A stretch of DNA of 64,000 bases, taken from Prorocentrum cordatum. Its lineage: Eukaryota > Sar > Dinophyceae > Prorocentrales > Prorocentraceae. Shown here piece by piece: positions 20,945-31,440 of this stretch (the stretch's first letter is position 1; each line of letters begins with the position of its first letter). The notes below the pieces were generated by a model, which saw only the letters and a list, made by a program, of their open reading frames with translations, was not told the origin of the DNA and searched no databases. A program made the translations under genes and the position numbers. The stretch spans positions 16,001 through 80,000 of the forward strand of contig CAUYUJ010016364.1 in the NCBI GenBank assembly GCA_963575745.1, given 5' to 3'.

Positions 20945-21111
20945 GATGGCGTCCGGGCTGACGGGAGGATCGCGCCGCGTTTCCGATGCATCGGCGCGAT
21001 GCGGCTCGAGGTGGAACCCCGTTTTCTGTACGCCAGCGTCGCCGATGCACCGCCGACGTCCTCGATTCATCGCCTATGCATCGGCGATGCCGTGCAATCC
21101 TCCGAATCCAT
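20945..21111 (+). mobile_element. family F foldback element
   Basis: Diverged copy: GGGAGGATCGCGCCGCG left, GCAATCCTCCGAATCC right, with GATGCATCGGCG palindromes between. It abuts the GT microsatellite. Confidence 0.7.
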
Positions 21112-21230
21112 TTGTTCGAACTCCATCCAGAGGGCTTCTAATGTGCGTGTGTGTGTGTGTGTCCCTTTCTGTTGGTCCTCCATACTGAGTGGCTGCTTTT
21201 GTCGCCTCCCCGTTGCGTGCCGCTTGCTTG

Positions 21231-21390
21231 GGGTACGGGATCGTCTACAGAATTGATTTGCCCCAGCATTGATTTTCTCGTCGAGTCATACGTCGGATGT
21301 CTGTAGATCTACGAACATTCTACGCATTTCTCATAGATTCGACGAGAAAATCAATTTTGGGGTGAATCAATTCTGTAGTCGATCCCCTAC
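21231..21390 (+). mobile_element. family I MITE
   Basis: 160-bp element with ~55-bp inverted ends: GGGATCGTCTACAGAATTGA and, in the complement, GGGGATCGACTACAGAATTG, both running on to ATTGATTTTCTCGTCGA. Decayed pieces occur at 32775-32802 and 38584-38695. Confidence 0.85.
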
Positions 21391-21730
21391 TCGATTGCTG
21401 TTTCAGCTTGGCACCGTCGCGTTGCCTCGTCTTTCTTTTGCCCCCCTCTCTCCGCTTCTCCCCCGCCTCCTCCCTCACGGCTGCGCCCTCGTGGTTGTCG
21501 CCGTTGATCCTCCAGTGGGTGGATCCAGCTTCTCCCCGCTGCGCAAGCTGGGCGGGTGCGCGCGTTTGTTCGACCTGCTGCATCGCCGCACCGCCGCGCG
21601 CGTACCCGCGAAGCCAAGAACGCTTCTGTGTGTGCTATAGGAGGGGGGCGAGTTGAGGCAACGGTAGTTGACCTTCGGCGGGCCCCCCCCCCTCACCGCG
21701 GCTGGACGCAGCTCGGACCACTTGTGTGTG

Positions 21731-21784
<54 letters not shown>

Positions 21785-23042
21785 CCCAGGGGGGGTCCAG
21801 GGAACGATTTTAAACTGCCGCTGGCTCAGCTTGCATTGCTCCGAGAGTGTGTGTGTGTGTGTGTGCTCGTGTGTGTGTATACCCGATCCCTCTGCCTCCC
21901 CTCCCCCAAGTATCGCCATCTCGGCTCCGGTATCCGCGCGCTGGAGGGAGATTTGCGCTATTGTGGGTAACAAGGGCTTCTCTTGATCATCGCCAGCCTA
22001 CGGAATCCAGGGCGGGACTGGCTATCCCCTATCCCCCTCTCCACAGGATGTCGCCCAGAGAGTTCGAACAGCAGATGTTCAGTAATTCGAGCAAGCCGCC
22101 CCATGGTTTTTGATAGCGGCCAGGCGATCTGTCTGGGGAATTGTTTATGCAAGGTTCAGGGAGTCTCTGTTTTTTGTGCACAGACCCACGTGCATTTTCC
22201 TATCCAGCTGCAGGCGGCATTTCCCGCCATCGTGCCAGCCCAGCAATCTGGTCGGCAGCGCGGATTGCACGCATCGCGAGCAACGACTGGCAACCACTTA
22301 ACCAAGGCAGTTTCTCGTTATTTATCATCAATTCTCCTACGTTCCTCCTCGTTCATCGCTATCGGTTGGTAGATTGGGTCTCCCTGGGGCACCACGAGAC
22401 GGTCCAAAAGGGGGCTTGGCCGCCCATTTTGCTTACGACCCGTGCGTCCATGGAATTGCGATGTCGTTCAGGGAGGGTGCTTCCATGGCTCGCACCCTTT
22501 GAACTTGTGCTTGTCCTGAACTCCACCCATTGCCCTTCGTGGCCTTTTCGGGATGGGTACCTACGCTGTCACTGTAAGTTTTTGCGCAGCTCTTCGACGT
22601 GCGTCCCTTTCATGCCAAGAGCAGTTCATCAAGAATGGTTGCTTCTCGCGAGGCATCCTTGACACAAACATACCAAAATCGCTTTGGAGTCGCTCTTGGG
22701 GGGGCATCGACATGGCTGACACAAAAGAGTTCCGAAAGGCCCCCACTCAAGAGAAAACAAGACCGTCTGAACAGGCTCCCCAAAAAACACCCCAGGATGC
22801 CCGAAGACAGCTCGGGAGAGTCCCAGGATGGTTCAAGGAAGCACCAAGACTGGCCAAAAGTCAAGGGAGGAAACATCACCCGGACCCGATACATTGGCGT
22901 CTACCAAACGGCCCTGGGCGTTCACTAAACAGCCTTGCTCTGTTCGATTCCTTATTTGGGTACGTTTATATAACCCCCTCGCTTGTCGAGGTGGTTATTA
23001 TGGGAGTGGATTTGTTGCCCTCTAAAAATGCCCACCCGATCT
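21391..23042. other. intergenic, GT microsatellites, no gene recognised
   Basis: Contains (GT)n at 21722-21782 and 21848-21880. From 21985 to 22950 the base composition is close to that of ordinary coding DNA, but the open frames are short, change often and resemble nothing I recognise. It could be an old gene remnant. Confidence 0.35.
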
Positions 23043-23050
23043 CCCCAACA

Positions 23051-23189
23051 TTAGGTCGGGCATGTTACCCTACAGGCCGATTTTGGACGGAGATCAAAAA
23101 ATAGTCAAAACATACTACCAAAATCGTCCCCAGACTATTGTTTGTTTATTTTTGAATCTTCCCCCTGTAGTTGGACAGGCCCGACTTGA
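23051..23189 (+). mobile_element. family B MITE with 8-bp target duplication
   Basis: CCCCAACA at 23043-23050 is repeated at 23190-23197. Ends are GTCGGGCATGTTACCCTACA and GTTGGACAGGCCCGACTTGA. Confidence 0.85.
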
Positions 23190-23339
23190 CCCCAACACGC
23201 CCAGACGGTCCAACAAGGCCCATGCGTCCCCAGGAGGTGCCCCGATAGGTTCCCAAGAGGTGCCCAAGAAGCTCCTCTCAAGAGGCACCCACAGAGGCTC
23301 GAAGAGAGCCTCTGAGACGCTCCTGGCAGTCCCCCATCG

Positions 23340-23850
23340 TAGCCCCGACAGCCACCAAGAGGTCCTTCTCCTCGTGCTCCTCGTCCCTCCTCTCTTCGTC
23401 GTCGTCCTTCTTCTCGTCATCCCTGCTGCCCTCCGCATTGTCCTCCGCGCTCTTCTTCCCGTCGTCTTCGTCCAGGTCATCCTCCCTGTCGCCTTCGTTC
23501 TCCCCCAGAATGTTCTACTCATCCTCGTGGTCGTCCTTCTCCTTCTCGAGAGCCCCGTCGTCCTCGTCCTCCCCGCCTCCCCCTCCTCATCCACGCTGTC
23601 CTGCCGTCTTCCACGCTGCCGTTCTCCTACCCCTCCTCGTTGATATTGTCGTCCGCTTCCTCCTCGTGTTTTTTTCTTTTTTTTTTCACCCTTCTCGTTC
23701 TTGTGCGGGTCTTCCTCCTCGTAGTTTCCCCGGTCCTCGCTTTCCCCTCGTCCTCCGCGCTGTCCACCTCACCCGTCCTCCACGCTGTCCTCCTGCCTCA
23801 CCTCCCCCTCTTCTCCCCATCCTTCTCCTGCTCCTCGCACAGGTCGTCAT
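23340..23850 (+). repeat. degenerate CTCGTC pyrimidine-rich region
   Basis: C/T-rich with CTCGTCCTC-type units, too regular to be read as protein. No gene. Confidence 0.6.
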
Positions 23851-24762
23851 GACCCCCCCCCAAATAATGTCCTCCTCCATCGTTTGCTTATTCGTCTTAC
23901 GAGCCGAGTTGGCAAACGCGGCGCTTCAACCCTTGCTTGTTTGGCCAGTTTTGTGCGATGCACTGAACGTCCTCGATGGGCACCGCCTTCGCAAGTGGAG
24001 CCAGCACGCAGTCAGGGGTTTGAGCTAAACGGTGTTTGATGATCTCGTGGCCTCGTTCTGAGGCAAAGGCGGAATGAAGACAGAACGAGGGAAAGCGAAA
24101 CCAGCACGCAAGCCGAAAACGTTCTTGAACTCACGTCCTGACGCAGCCTTCCAGCCCCCTGGAGGCACCCAAAATGGGACGCGAAGCGCTCCTTAAAAAA
24201 CGCATCCTTCTGCGTGCCCCCCTCCCCCTCCCCCCCTTTCCTCCTACCATCCCAGACATCCGACGTCGTGCTTGTTCACAGCGTGGCCGCCGAGATGTCT
24301 CTCTTCTCGGAGATCGGCTTCTCATCCCGACCCGTTTCTCTGACGGCCCTGAGCCGGGGCCCCCGGGAGGCTGAACATTTTCACAAGGTTCCCGTCGTGA
24401 TCTTTTCACGGAACGATGTCCGAGTCCATGCCGATAATGGCCGGTTCGATCCGATCCGAGATTGATCTCTCTTTCTGCGGCGTTGGCCGATGCATGCGTG
24501 GCGTTGCCGGGCATCTTGGCGCGACCGGTGCGATCCGCTCCCGACCGACCCCGCGCAGATGCTGCGCGGCCCGACGCACGCTCCGCTTTGATCTGTTTTT
24601 TTTCGATGTGATGTCGACCGTTCCCAGCGCCGCGCGCGCCGAACAGCTGCAGCAGTAAGACTGTCACTCGAAGTGCACGAGGCAGGGTGGCTCGGGGCAA
24701 CGGGCGGGCTAAGACGTGTTCCCCCGGCGGCTCCAGAGATCCCCGGCTCTTGCATGCCCTGG
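23851..24762. other. intergenic, nothing recognised
   Basis: Unique-looking sequence without a supportable gene. The short ORFs lack recognisable domains. Confidence 0.4.
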
Positions 24763-24772
24763 CTATCATTCA

Positions 24773-24926
24773 GTCGGGCCTGTCCCTCTACATGAGGAAT
24801 ATAAAAAAATAGTGAAAAAATTGTATGGGGACTATTGTTGGAGTATTTTTTGACCATTTGGGAGTATTTGTTTGGGGTATTTTTTATGTTTCATCCAGAA
24901 TCCCCATGCAGGGGGACAGGCCCGAC
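24773..24926 (+). mobile_element. family B MITE
   Basis: Left GTCGGGCCTGTCCCTCTACA, right GCAGGGGGACAGGCCCGAC. Flanks TGGCTATCA and CGGCTAGCC may be a decayed 9-bp duplication. Confidence 0.85.
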
Positions 24927-25091
24927 CTACGGCTAGCCGCATCCTGTCTCACCCCGTTGGCAGGGATGCGGTGCCGGCACGCTCAGCGTTCAGTCTCGTG
25001 GGGTTGTCAGGTATCCGCTCTTTGTGGAGCGCCTCGCTCACGCACCCACTCGCTCCCGCGTGCGCAGCTCCTATTTGCCGATCGCGCATAC

Positions 25092-25265
25092 ACTCGACCA
25101 GGATAGTCAGGATGCGCGGTAAGGATGCAAGGGCCTTGGAACGCCGTGTTGACGTTTTCCGTGCGGAGCGCAGCAGAATGCCGAAGGATGCCGAATACCG
25201 AGGGGGCAAGGATGCAAGGGCAGCCTCGGAAAGTTGCCCCATCCCTGCTATCATGGTTGACCGTA
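25092..25265 (+). repeat. family M dispersed repeat
   Basis: About 174 bp, closely matched by 60599-60774, starting ACTCGACCAGGATAGT and ending ACTATCATGGTTGACCGTA (imperfectly inverted ends). It contains two GCAAGGATGCAAGGGC-type segments. Confidence 0.85.
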
Positions 25266-25486
25266 GCACGATAAGGTTCTCTCCAGGCCCACTGTGGCAC
25301 TCGAGCGCGGATCGAGGCAGCTGGGCGACGCAACACAAAAAAACGGGTCGTCTGCGCCGACATCCGCGCGCGAGCTGCTCGCGTGAGGCCGCGCGCAGGC
25401 GCGCCCTCGTCTCCACTGTGGCCTGGCCGCGCCGGCGGCCCGCGCAGGCCGCCGCGCAAGGCTCCACGTCATCTCGCGTAGGACTC

Positions 25487-25613
25487 GGCATCGCTCGGAC
25501 GTGTGCATTTTTCTTTCGGCGAGGACCATCGAGGAGCATCCTTGATCACTTGGCGAAAAAAACACGCACGAAAGCGAACAAAAACACAGGGAATGGACGT
25601 CCGAGCGATGCCC
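25487..25613 (+). mobile_element. family E MITE-like element
   Basis: Left GGCATCGCTCGGACGTGTGC, right GGACGTCCGAGCGATGCC. Confidence 0.85.
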
Positions 25614-25719
25614 AGAGGATCCGTGATTGATCGCCGCTCCGATCCGCGTGGTGGGACGGGCGGGGCGGGAGGAGCTGGAGGTCAGAGAGGGCGCGGGCGC
25701 ACCTAGCTTGTCTCTAGCC

Positions 25720-26143
25720 CTCTCCTCCTCCTCCTCCTCGGTGCTCGCCCCAGGCCTGCCTGACGCACCCGAGTGATATGACCATTAGGTGGTCCTGCGA
25801 CAGCTCGCCATCCACGTGCCGCACCGGTCTCCAGTGGCATTTGGGCTCTCTCGTCGAGTAAACAGCTCCTCCTCCTCCTCCTCCTCCTGCTCCTCCTCCC
25901 CTCCCCCTCCCTCCTCGTCCTCCTCCTCCTGCTCCTCCTCCTCCTCCTCCTCCTCTTCCTCCTCCTCCTCCTCCTCCTCCTCCTCCCCCTCCTTCTCCTC
26001 CTCTTCCTCCTCCTCCTCCTCTTTTTTGGACGTGACGTTAGAATGGAGCGTAGTTAACGTACTTTGTTTTCCTCCTCCTCCTCGTCCTCCACTTCCTGTT
26101 CATCCTCCCACTCCTCCTTCTCCTTCTCCTCCTCGTCCTCCTC
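25720..26143 (+). repeat. (CTC)n tract at 5' border of SL retrogene
   Basis: CTC-rich from about 25721, dense from 25866 to 26025. After a short unique break (TTTTTTGGACGTGACG region, 26020-26070) it resumes and runs to 26143, where the spliced leader starts with no gap. Confidence 0.9.
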
Positions 26144-26165
26144 TCCGTAGCCATTTTGGCTCAAG
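26144..26165 (+). other. genomic dinoflagellate spliced leader (DinoSL), 22 nt
   Basis: All 22 positions fit the conserved DinoSL consensus (D then CCGTAGCCATTTTGGCTC then AAG, here with D = T). In living cells this sequence is added to mRNAs by trans-splicing. Finding it in genomic DNA directly upstream of an ORF marks a reverse-transcribed mature mRNA. The bases after it (GTTGCGGG) do not give the GT donor plus Sm-site structure of an SL RNA gene. Confidence 0.95.
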
Positions 26166-26203
26166 GTTGCGGGCCCCTGTTTCGCAGGTTTCGTGTTTCC
26201 GAG

Positions 26204-27340
26204 ATGGTACCGGTGTCCTCGAGCGCTGGGATGGGGAGCAGCAAGGCGCTTGCTTTCCAGGCAGTGCTCGAGGCGATCGAGGCGGTGAAGATCCGGAGAG
26301 GCTGCAAGGAGTGGCTCTTCCGAGTGGCGGTCGAGACGGCGAGCCGCGAGGCCATCTCGGCCCAGCCCGCGGCTTCGGACGCTGGCTGTCCTGCCTGCGG
26401 GGTCCTCGCCACGTTCGAGGGGGTGCTGGACGAAGCTGGTCAGTCCCTCGGCCTGGAGCGGAAGGCCACGGGCGAGGACGTCAGGAAGCTCCTCGTGCAG
26501 GCTGGCCAGAAGTCTTTGGCCAAGGAGTGGGTCGACTTCCGTGCAGGGCGCCGCGCCTGTGGACACCCGTCCTCAGGGGTCGCGGAGCGGGTCATCAGGG
26601 CGATCAGCACCCTGGACAAGTCTGGAGTCGACCTCAAGGAGATGGGGCCCAAGGAGGAGGAGTTCGTGCAGGACGGTGAGGAGATGATTTTGGAGCGTGG
26701 CGTCACCGAGGCGTCAACGGAAAGCGGGTCGGACATGGTGTCACAGAGCTTGGAGAACTTCGACATGAATGTTGAGGTTGTGGATTCCGCCTCCACTGTC
26801 AAGCTAGGCGAGCTGGAGCACTCGCCCGTCCAGGCCCGCTCGGTTGTGAAGGAAAAGAAGAAGAAGGTCAAGAAGAAGCTCCCGCCTGACTCCTGCGCCG
26901 ACGTCCTCCCCACCTTGGCCTCGGTGGATATCAAGACGCGGACGGTTCCTGCTGGCCTGGACTCGTTCGACATCTCGGACCCGCTGATGCTGGTCCCTGA
27001 GTGCGAGATGCCACCTTCCACGCCAGTGGACTACGCGTCGTTCGACATCTCGGACACGCAGATCAAGGGCTCGAACAATAGCGACAGAGACGTTCAGGTC
27101 CTGGAGAACACTCGTTCCTACACGGGGGCGAACGACTCCCAGAAGCCTGGGGAGGTACTGAAGGACGCTGAGGGGCAGGTGGTCGTGAAGCTGGACGCGA
27201 TAGAGCCTGGTCGTCCGCAGAGCCTCGTGGCTGCAGTCCTCGCTCAGTATGGCGGCAACCTCTCCCAGGAGCAGATGAAGAAGTATGTCAGCGAGGCCTC
27301 CCTTCATCAAGCCAGGCTCGGCAAGGTTGGCACTCGCTGA
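26204..27340 (+). CDS. SL-tagged retrogene, 378-aa unknown protein
   Basis: An intact intronless frame begins 38 nt after the spliced leader. I chose the ATG at 26204 as the first AUG of the SL mRNA; the frame is also open upstream into the leader but has no AUG there. I do not recognise the protein. The N-terminal ~130 residues are compact, with GCKEWLFRVAVETASRE, a CPACG and a later ACGHP that might bind metal. A long acidic, Ser-rich middle follows, then a basic run KEKKKKVKKK. Two copies of a short motif (LDSFDISDPL and YASFDISDTQ) come next, and the C-terminal tail reads PQSLVAAVLAQYGGNLSQEQ. Repeated FDISD with basic and acidic tracts suggests a disordered docking region, but that is a guess. 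There is no signal peptide or membrane segment. An intact frame suggests recent retroposition or continued use; whether it has a promoter is unknown. Confidence 0.8.
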   Translation: MVPVSSSAGMGSSKALAFQAVLEAIEAVKIRRGCKEWLFRVAVETASREAISAQPAASDAGCPACGVLATFEGVLDEAGQSLGLERKATGEDVRKLLVQAGQKSLAKEWVDFRAGRRACGHPSSGVAERVIRAISTLDKSGVDLKEMGPKEEEFVQDGEEMILERGVTEASTESGSDMVSQSLENFDMNVEVVDSASTVKLGELEHSPVQARSVVKEKKKKVKKKLPPDSCADVLPTLASVDIKTRTVPAGLDSFDISDPLMLVPECEMPPSTPVDYASFDISDTQIKGSNNSDRDVQVLENTRSYTGANDSQKPGEVLKDAEGQVVVKLDAIEPGRPQSLVAAVLAQYGGNLSQEQMKKYVSEASLHQARLGKVGTR

Positions 27341-27690
27341 TCACCGCGGCTGCGACCTCAAGGAGGCCGATGTGCAGCGGTGGGAGTACAACCGATGAGC
27401 CTGCGGCCTGTCGGTGCGGGGTCCGCGGGTAGTCGTGCTGCTGTGGACCCCTTTGCCCCTTGGGGGCGGCGCGTGGTGCGAAGATAACTGCGCGTCCCGT
27501 GGGGGCTGTCCTGGCGCCGTGGGGCGCCGCAAGCACTGTTTGGTGGCCCCTGGATGCGAAGGCTCGTGCTCCTTCGGCGTCCTGGGCCCCCGATCGGATC
27601 GTCCTGGCGCGAGGCTCGTGCTCCTCGCGGCCAGGGCTGAGGAAGGACGGGACACGGGTCCCCAGTGGTGATATCCTGGTGATCTCCTCC
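27341..27690 (+). other. presumed 3' UTR of SL retrogene
   Basis: Non-repetitive sequence from the TGA stop to the next CTC tract, with no second gene. If the retrogene is bounded by CTC on both sides, this is the 3' untranslated region of the copied mRNA. No poly-A run is visible at the junction. Confidence 0.5.
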
Positions 27691-27900
27691 TCGTCCTCCT
27701 CCTCCTCCTCCTCCTCCTCCTCCGGCAGCCTGGAAAGTACTTCGTCCTTCTCCTCCTCCTCTTCCTCCTCTTGCTTCTCCTCCTCCCCCTTCCCCTCCTC
27801 CTCCCCCTCCTCCTCCTCCTCCTCCTCCTTCTCCTCCTCCTCTTCCCCCTCCTAGCCTCCTGCCTCCTCCTCCTCTTCTTCCTCCTCCTCCTCCTCCTCC
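27691..27900 (+). repeat. (CTC)n tract at 3' border of SL retrogene
   Basis: CTC tract on the + strand, split by two copies of CGGCAGCCTGGAnnGTACTT (27723 and 27900). Its left half closes the SL retrogene; its right half overlaps the end of the convergent coiled-coil frame. Confidence 0.9.
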
Positions 27901-29549
27901 GGCAGCCTGGAGCGTACTTTGTCCTTCTGTCGTAGCGCGCGCTCATACTCTGCCATCCTGCGAATTGACTCCCACGTTGCGGTCTGCGCGTCTTGCACGT
28001 TGATCTTCTCGTGGTTGAGGTGTTCTTCTGCGTGGACAATTTGTCGACGTAGTAGTTGTTGTTCGTGTTCCATATGTTCGTTCTTCTGATGAAGGGCTCG
28101 TTGAATATGAAGCTGTTCTTCGCGTCTTACTTGTATTTCCTTTTCCTTCAGTTGGTGATCCCTGGCCATCTTGGACTGCATCTCCCCGAAGTGGATAAGC
28201 GCCTCCTCCTGCAGCTTCTCCTTGTGGCGCTCGCGCTCCTCTCTGAATAGTCCTCGGTGTTTCTCTAGCTTCTCCGCATACTCATTTTGAAGTTTCCAGG
28301 CCATGTCTGCGAGCTGCCTTTCGTGTTGTCCTGTTGTCTTTGTCGAGCTGCCATGTCCGCGAGCTGCCATTGTTTTTTTCTTCTTGCTGTGCCCTTCTGC
28401 ATGTTGCCGGTGCCTGGCCTCCACAGCAGCAGCTTTAGCTTGCTCGAGTTCTTGTCTCGCCTTCGTGTTCTGCTTCGTGCTTTGCCGTTCGAAGTGCTCC
28501 TCCTGTTGCTTCAAGGCCCTCTTCGTTCTGTCGAGATTCTTCGCGGCTATCTCCGTCTTCAGCTCCCCGTGCTCATGTTTCATGGCGTGGATCTCTTCTA
28601 TATCGTTTTGGCTGCGCTGCTTGTCCTTTCGAATGTTGGCGTTGCGCTCGCTGTGGAAGAATTGGAGGTGGCGCTGGTGCTGGACGTACTCTTCTTGCTG
28701 GATATCCAGTCGCTTGTTCAATTCCTCGATCATCCGTGTAACATGTTGTCCGTCGTCCGCTTGGCAACCTTGTGCTTTCTGACTTTGCCGACGTGGATGC
28801 GTCGTCTTGTCGCGAGTCCTTTTGTCGCCCCTGCTTTCGTCCGACGTATCATTTCCATCTCTTTCGGAGCTTGATCTTTCAGCTCCTGCAACTAATCGTT
28901 CGTGAATGCCTCGCTGACCTTTTGCTTCCGTGATTAGAGCCTCGATCTTGACAGCATCCATGTCGGATTTTTCCAGTTGATCGTTCCATTATGTGACTGT
29001 TCCTGCGATCGCTCTCCTCTTCTTGTTGACCACGTCCAGGTCCTCTCTGTAGATTTTTATCCTCTCGTTCGGCTTGATGGTCAGGTTGATCATACATTTT
29101 GCAATTTCCAACTCATCAATGAGTCGTCCTGCATCCACTCCTGCCTGTCGAGCTCCAGCGAGCTGATCAGCGAGCCTTCCGAGTCGAGCCGCCTTGGTTT
29201 GCTTCCACATACGGCGGATCTCCGTCTCGTGAGGGGGCTGGGAGAAAGCCTCGTGGTTGACCGCCCTCGCTTCCGTGCTCGGGACGAACTCGTCGATAAT
29301 GTCCTGCTGCTCTTTCGTGTAGACGAAGTCCTGCATCCGGATCGCCTGTGTCGGATCTGGTTGACTATTTCCGCTGGGGGCATGGCGTCTTCTGGATGCA
29401 GACCTGATATTTTTCTTTGGTTGTAGTTCTTCTGGTAGTTGTTGTACGGGTACTGGCTGTTATTGTTGTGCTGGCTGTGCCAGTGTGGAGCCCTCGCAGT
29501 CGATCTTCCACGCGATGCCATGGCTGAGCTCCGACTGGCGGTCCCAGTG
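27852..29549 (-). pseudogene. coiled-coil protein frame with two in-frame TAA
   Basis: One minus-strand frame stays open for 566 codons except for TAA at 29460-29462 and 28989-28991. Sequence on either side of each TAA reads as continuous protein (STLAQPAQQ-stop-QPVPVQQLPEE and RRAIAGTVT-stop-WNDQLEKSD). It begins HWDRQSELSHGIAWKIDCEG, passes through FVYTKEQQDIIDEFVPS and a Lys/Arg-rich helix, then a ~270-residue charged coiled coil rich in Glu, Gln, Lys and His. It ends in a poly-Glu run encoded by the GGA side of the CTC tract. Another frame just upstream (to about 29680) is Gln/Asn-rich and may be its N-terminus after a frameshift. I do not recognise the family. The two stops and the shift make a pseudogene most likely; the last 369 codons could still make a protein alone. 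Confidence 0.6.
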
Positions 29550-30054
29550 TCAACGTGCTGTCGGTCTGGCCATTGACAGGACCTGCCCAGCGACCCTGCT
29601 GCGCCATCTCGTCCTGCTGGTAGCGCTGGAACTGCTGGTTGCGCTGGTGCTGCTGGTTGCGCTGGCGCTGCTGCGCCGGGTGGTGGTTAGTCAGCGTCTG
29701 TTTGGCCCGGACCAGCTTCAGCAGCAACCGAGCGCTGCCGCGCTTGTCCCGCCCTCGTCGATGCGCAGCTCCCTCTGGAGCTCCGCCTCGGCCCTGTCGC
29801 GGCGTCCCGCCGCGAGCGAGAAGGGGGCCGCTGCGCGGCCGCTGGCGCCGCTGTCGGCGGCAGGGAGCAGGGAGGCACGGGTGGCCCCCATGCCGCAGAT
29901 GATGGCGCGCGGCGCGCGTAAGCCCGGCCTCGCGGGCTGGCCGATGCGCGATGCGCCCTGCCGCCGCGATCGATCGGGCGGCAGGCGCGACCGACCCCGA
30001 TGGATCGCTCGGGATCCGCGGGCCCGCCAGAGGCCAAATGGGGCTTCCCCCCCC
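29550..30054. other. Gln-rich and GC-rich upstream region of coiled-coil locus
   Basis: 29600-29690 on the minus strand encodes QRNQQHQRNQQFQRYQQDEM in one frame and PAQP repeats in another. 29740-30050 is GC-rich with no clear start. It may contain the true N-terminus. Confidence 0.35.
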
Positions 30055-30358
30055 CTGCTCCTCCTCCTCCCCCCTCCTCATCCTCCTCCTCCCCCCTCCT
30101 CCTCCTCCTCCTCCCCTCCTCCTCCTCCCCTCTCCTCCTCTCCTCCTCCTCCTCCTCCTCCTCCTCCTCCTCCTCCTCCTCCTCCTCCTCCTCCCCCCTC
30201 CTCCTCATCTTACCTCCTCCTCCTCCTCCTCCTCCTCCTCCTCCTCCTCCTCCTCCTCCTCCTCCTCCTCCCCTCCTCCTCCTCCCCATCCTCCTCCTCC
30301 TCCTCCTCCTCCTCCTCCTCCTCCTCCTCCTCCTCCTCCCCTCCTCCTCCTCCTCCTC

Positions 30359-30390
<32 letters not shown>

Positions 30391-30515
30391 TCCTCCCCAT
30401 CTTACTCCTCCTCCCCCTCCCTCCTCCTCCTCCTCCTCCTCCTCCTCCTCCTCCTCCTCCTCCTCCTCCTCCTCCTCCTCCTCCTCCTCCCCTCCCTCCT
30501 CCTCCTCCTCCTAGC
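30055..30515 (+). repeat. (CTC)n pyrimidine tract
   Basis: Among the longest CTC tracts in the window, with CATCTTAC interruptions at about 30207 and 30396. Confidence 0.95.
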
Positions 30516-30899
30516 CTCCTGCCTCCCCCCCCCGCCGCCCGAGGCCGAGCGCCGGCGCTCGCCCCGGCGCAGGGCGCCGGCGCCCTCCGCGGCCGCCGGC
30601 CCGCCGCCGGCCGCGCTGGCCGCGGCCGCGGCGGCCGGCGCGCCGGCGGCCGGCGCGGCCCCGGCGGCTGCGGGGGCCGCGGCGCCCGAGGTTGCTAGTC
30701 GGGAGGGAAGAATATACCCGGACATCCAACTCATTGAAAATCACCACCCACCAAACCACCCCAACCCAACCCGAAGGCTCAGATTTACCCTCGATTTCCA
30801 GTGGGGGGGGGTCGGGGAACATCGAGAAAACACATATGGAACCCGTACCCCCCCAACCCGAAATTCGGGTCTTCGGGTTGGGTTGGGGTGGTCTGGTAG
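30516..30899. other. GC-rich GGCCGGCG block and intergenic
   Basis: 30535-30690 is dominated by GGCCGCCGGCG-type self-complementary repeats. 30720-30895 has CCCAACCCGAA motifs mirrored by TTCGGGTTGGGTTGG at 30872-30887, giving an inverted repeat. No gene. Confidence 0.5.
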
Positions 30900-31083
30900 G
30901 TAGTCAGAAAAGATCCATACGGAGTTTTATGTTTTTTTTTGTTTTCAAATTTCGGCCCCTATAGGGGCCCTCGCCGGGCCTCGGGACCGTCAAAAGACGA
31001 CTCAGGATGAAAACAGGTGCTGGGGAATGGGTCGAGACTTCCGGGGACCGCGCATGGAAAGAATCACGACGTCGGATCTCTGG
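30900..31083 (+). mobile_element. family A MITE (CCCAGAGATCC subfamily), diverged left end
   Basis: Core GGGGCCCTCGCCGGGCCTCG and GGACCGTCAAAAGACGACTC; right end AAAGAATCACGACGTCGGAT then CTCTGGG. The left ~50 bp is degraded. Confidence 0.75.
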
Positions 31084-31300
31084 GCACCCGAGGCTGAGGA
31101 TGGGAGGGTACCCATACCTCTACTCTCCGCCCGGTTTCCCCATTTTGGGCCTCCTGGGAGGCCCTCGTCGCCACCGCTGGATTCGCCTCGAAGTCCTGGC
31201 CAGAACGCACCCTTGGGAGAGAGGTCCTGGGAGTGGCGGCATCGGTACCTTTTGGTGGCCCCAGACTCCACTCGTCTAGGGGGGGAAGCGAACAGATGTC

Positions 31301-31440
31301 AGGAGGCAAAAAACACACACAGACACAAATAATCGTCGACTCCCCAGAAAATATGGGGAAATCTGGGAAGTGGTGGGGAAGACAAACACCCAGAAACTAT
31401 GGGGAAAGTTGGGGAATATTTTTGTTTGTGTGTATTTATC
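31301..31440 (+). mobile_element. family D element, right end lost
   Basis: Start AGGAGGCAAAAAACACACAC, middle AAATATGGGGAAATCTGGGA, but the last ~20 bp (CCAGGGCCCC) is replaced by unrelated sequence. Confidence 0.75.

Noticed and set aside
20558-21050. Cys/Val/Arg-rich and His/Thr-rich ORFs
   Set aside because: They are translations of the GT/CGTG microsatellite.
22141-22662. 173-aa ORF in balanced-composition DNA
   Set aside because: No recognisable domain, and competing frames of similar length; kept only as an unexplained region.
26144-26250. SL RNA gene
   Set aside because: No GT donor follows the leader, no Sm-type U-rich site is visible, and an ORF starts 38 nt later.
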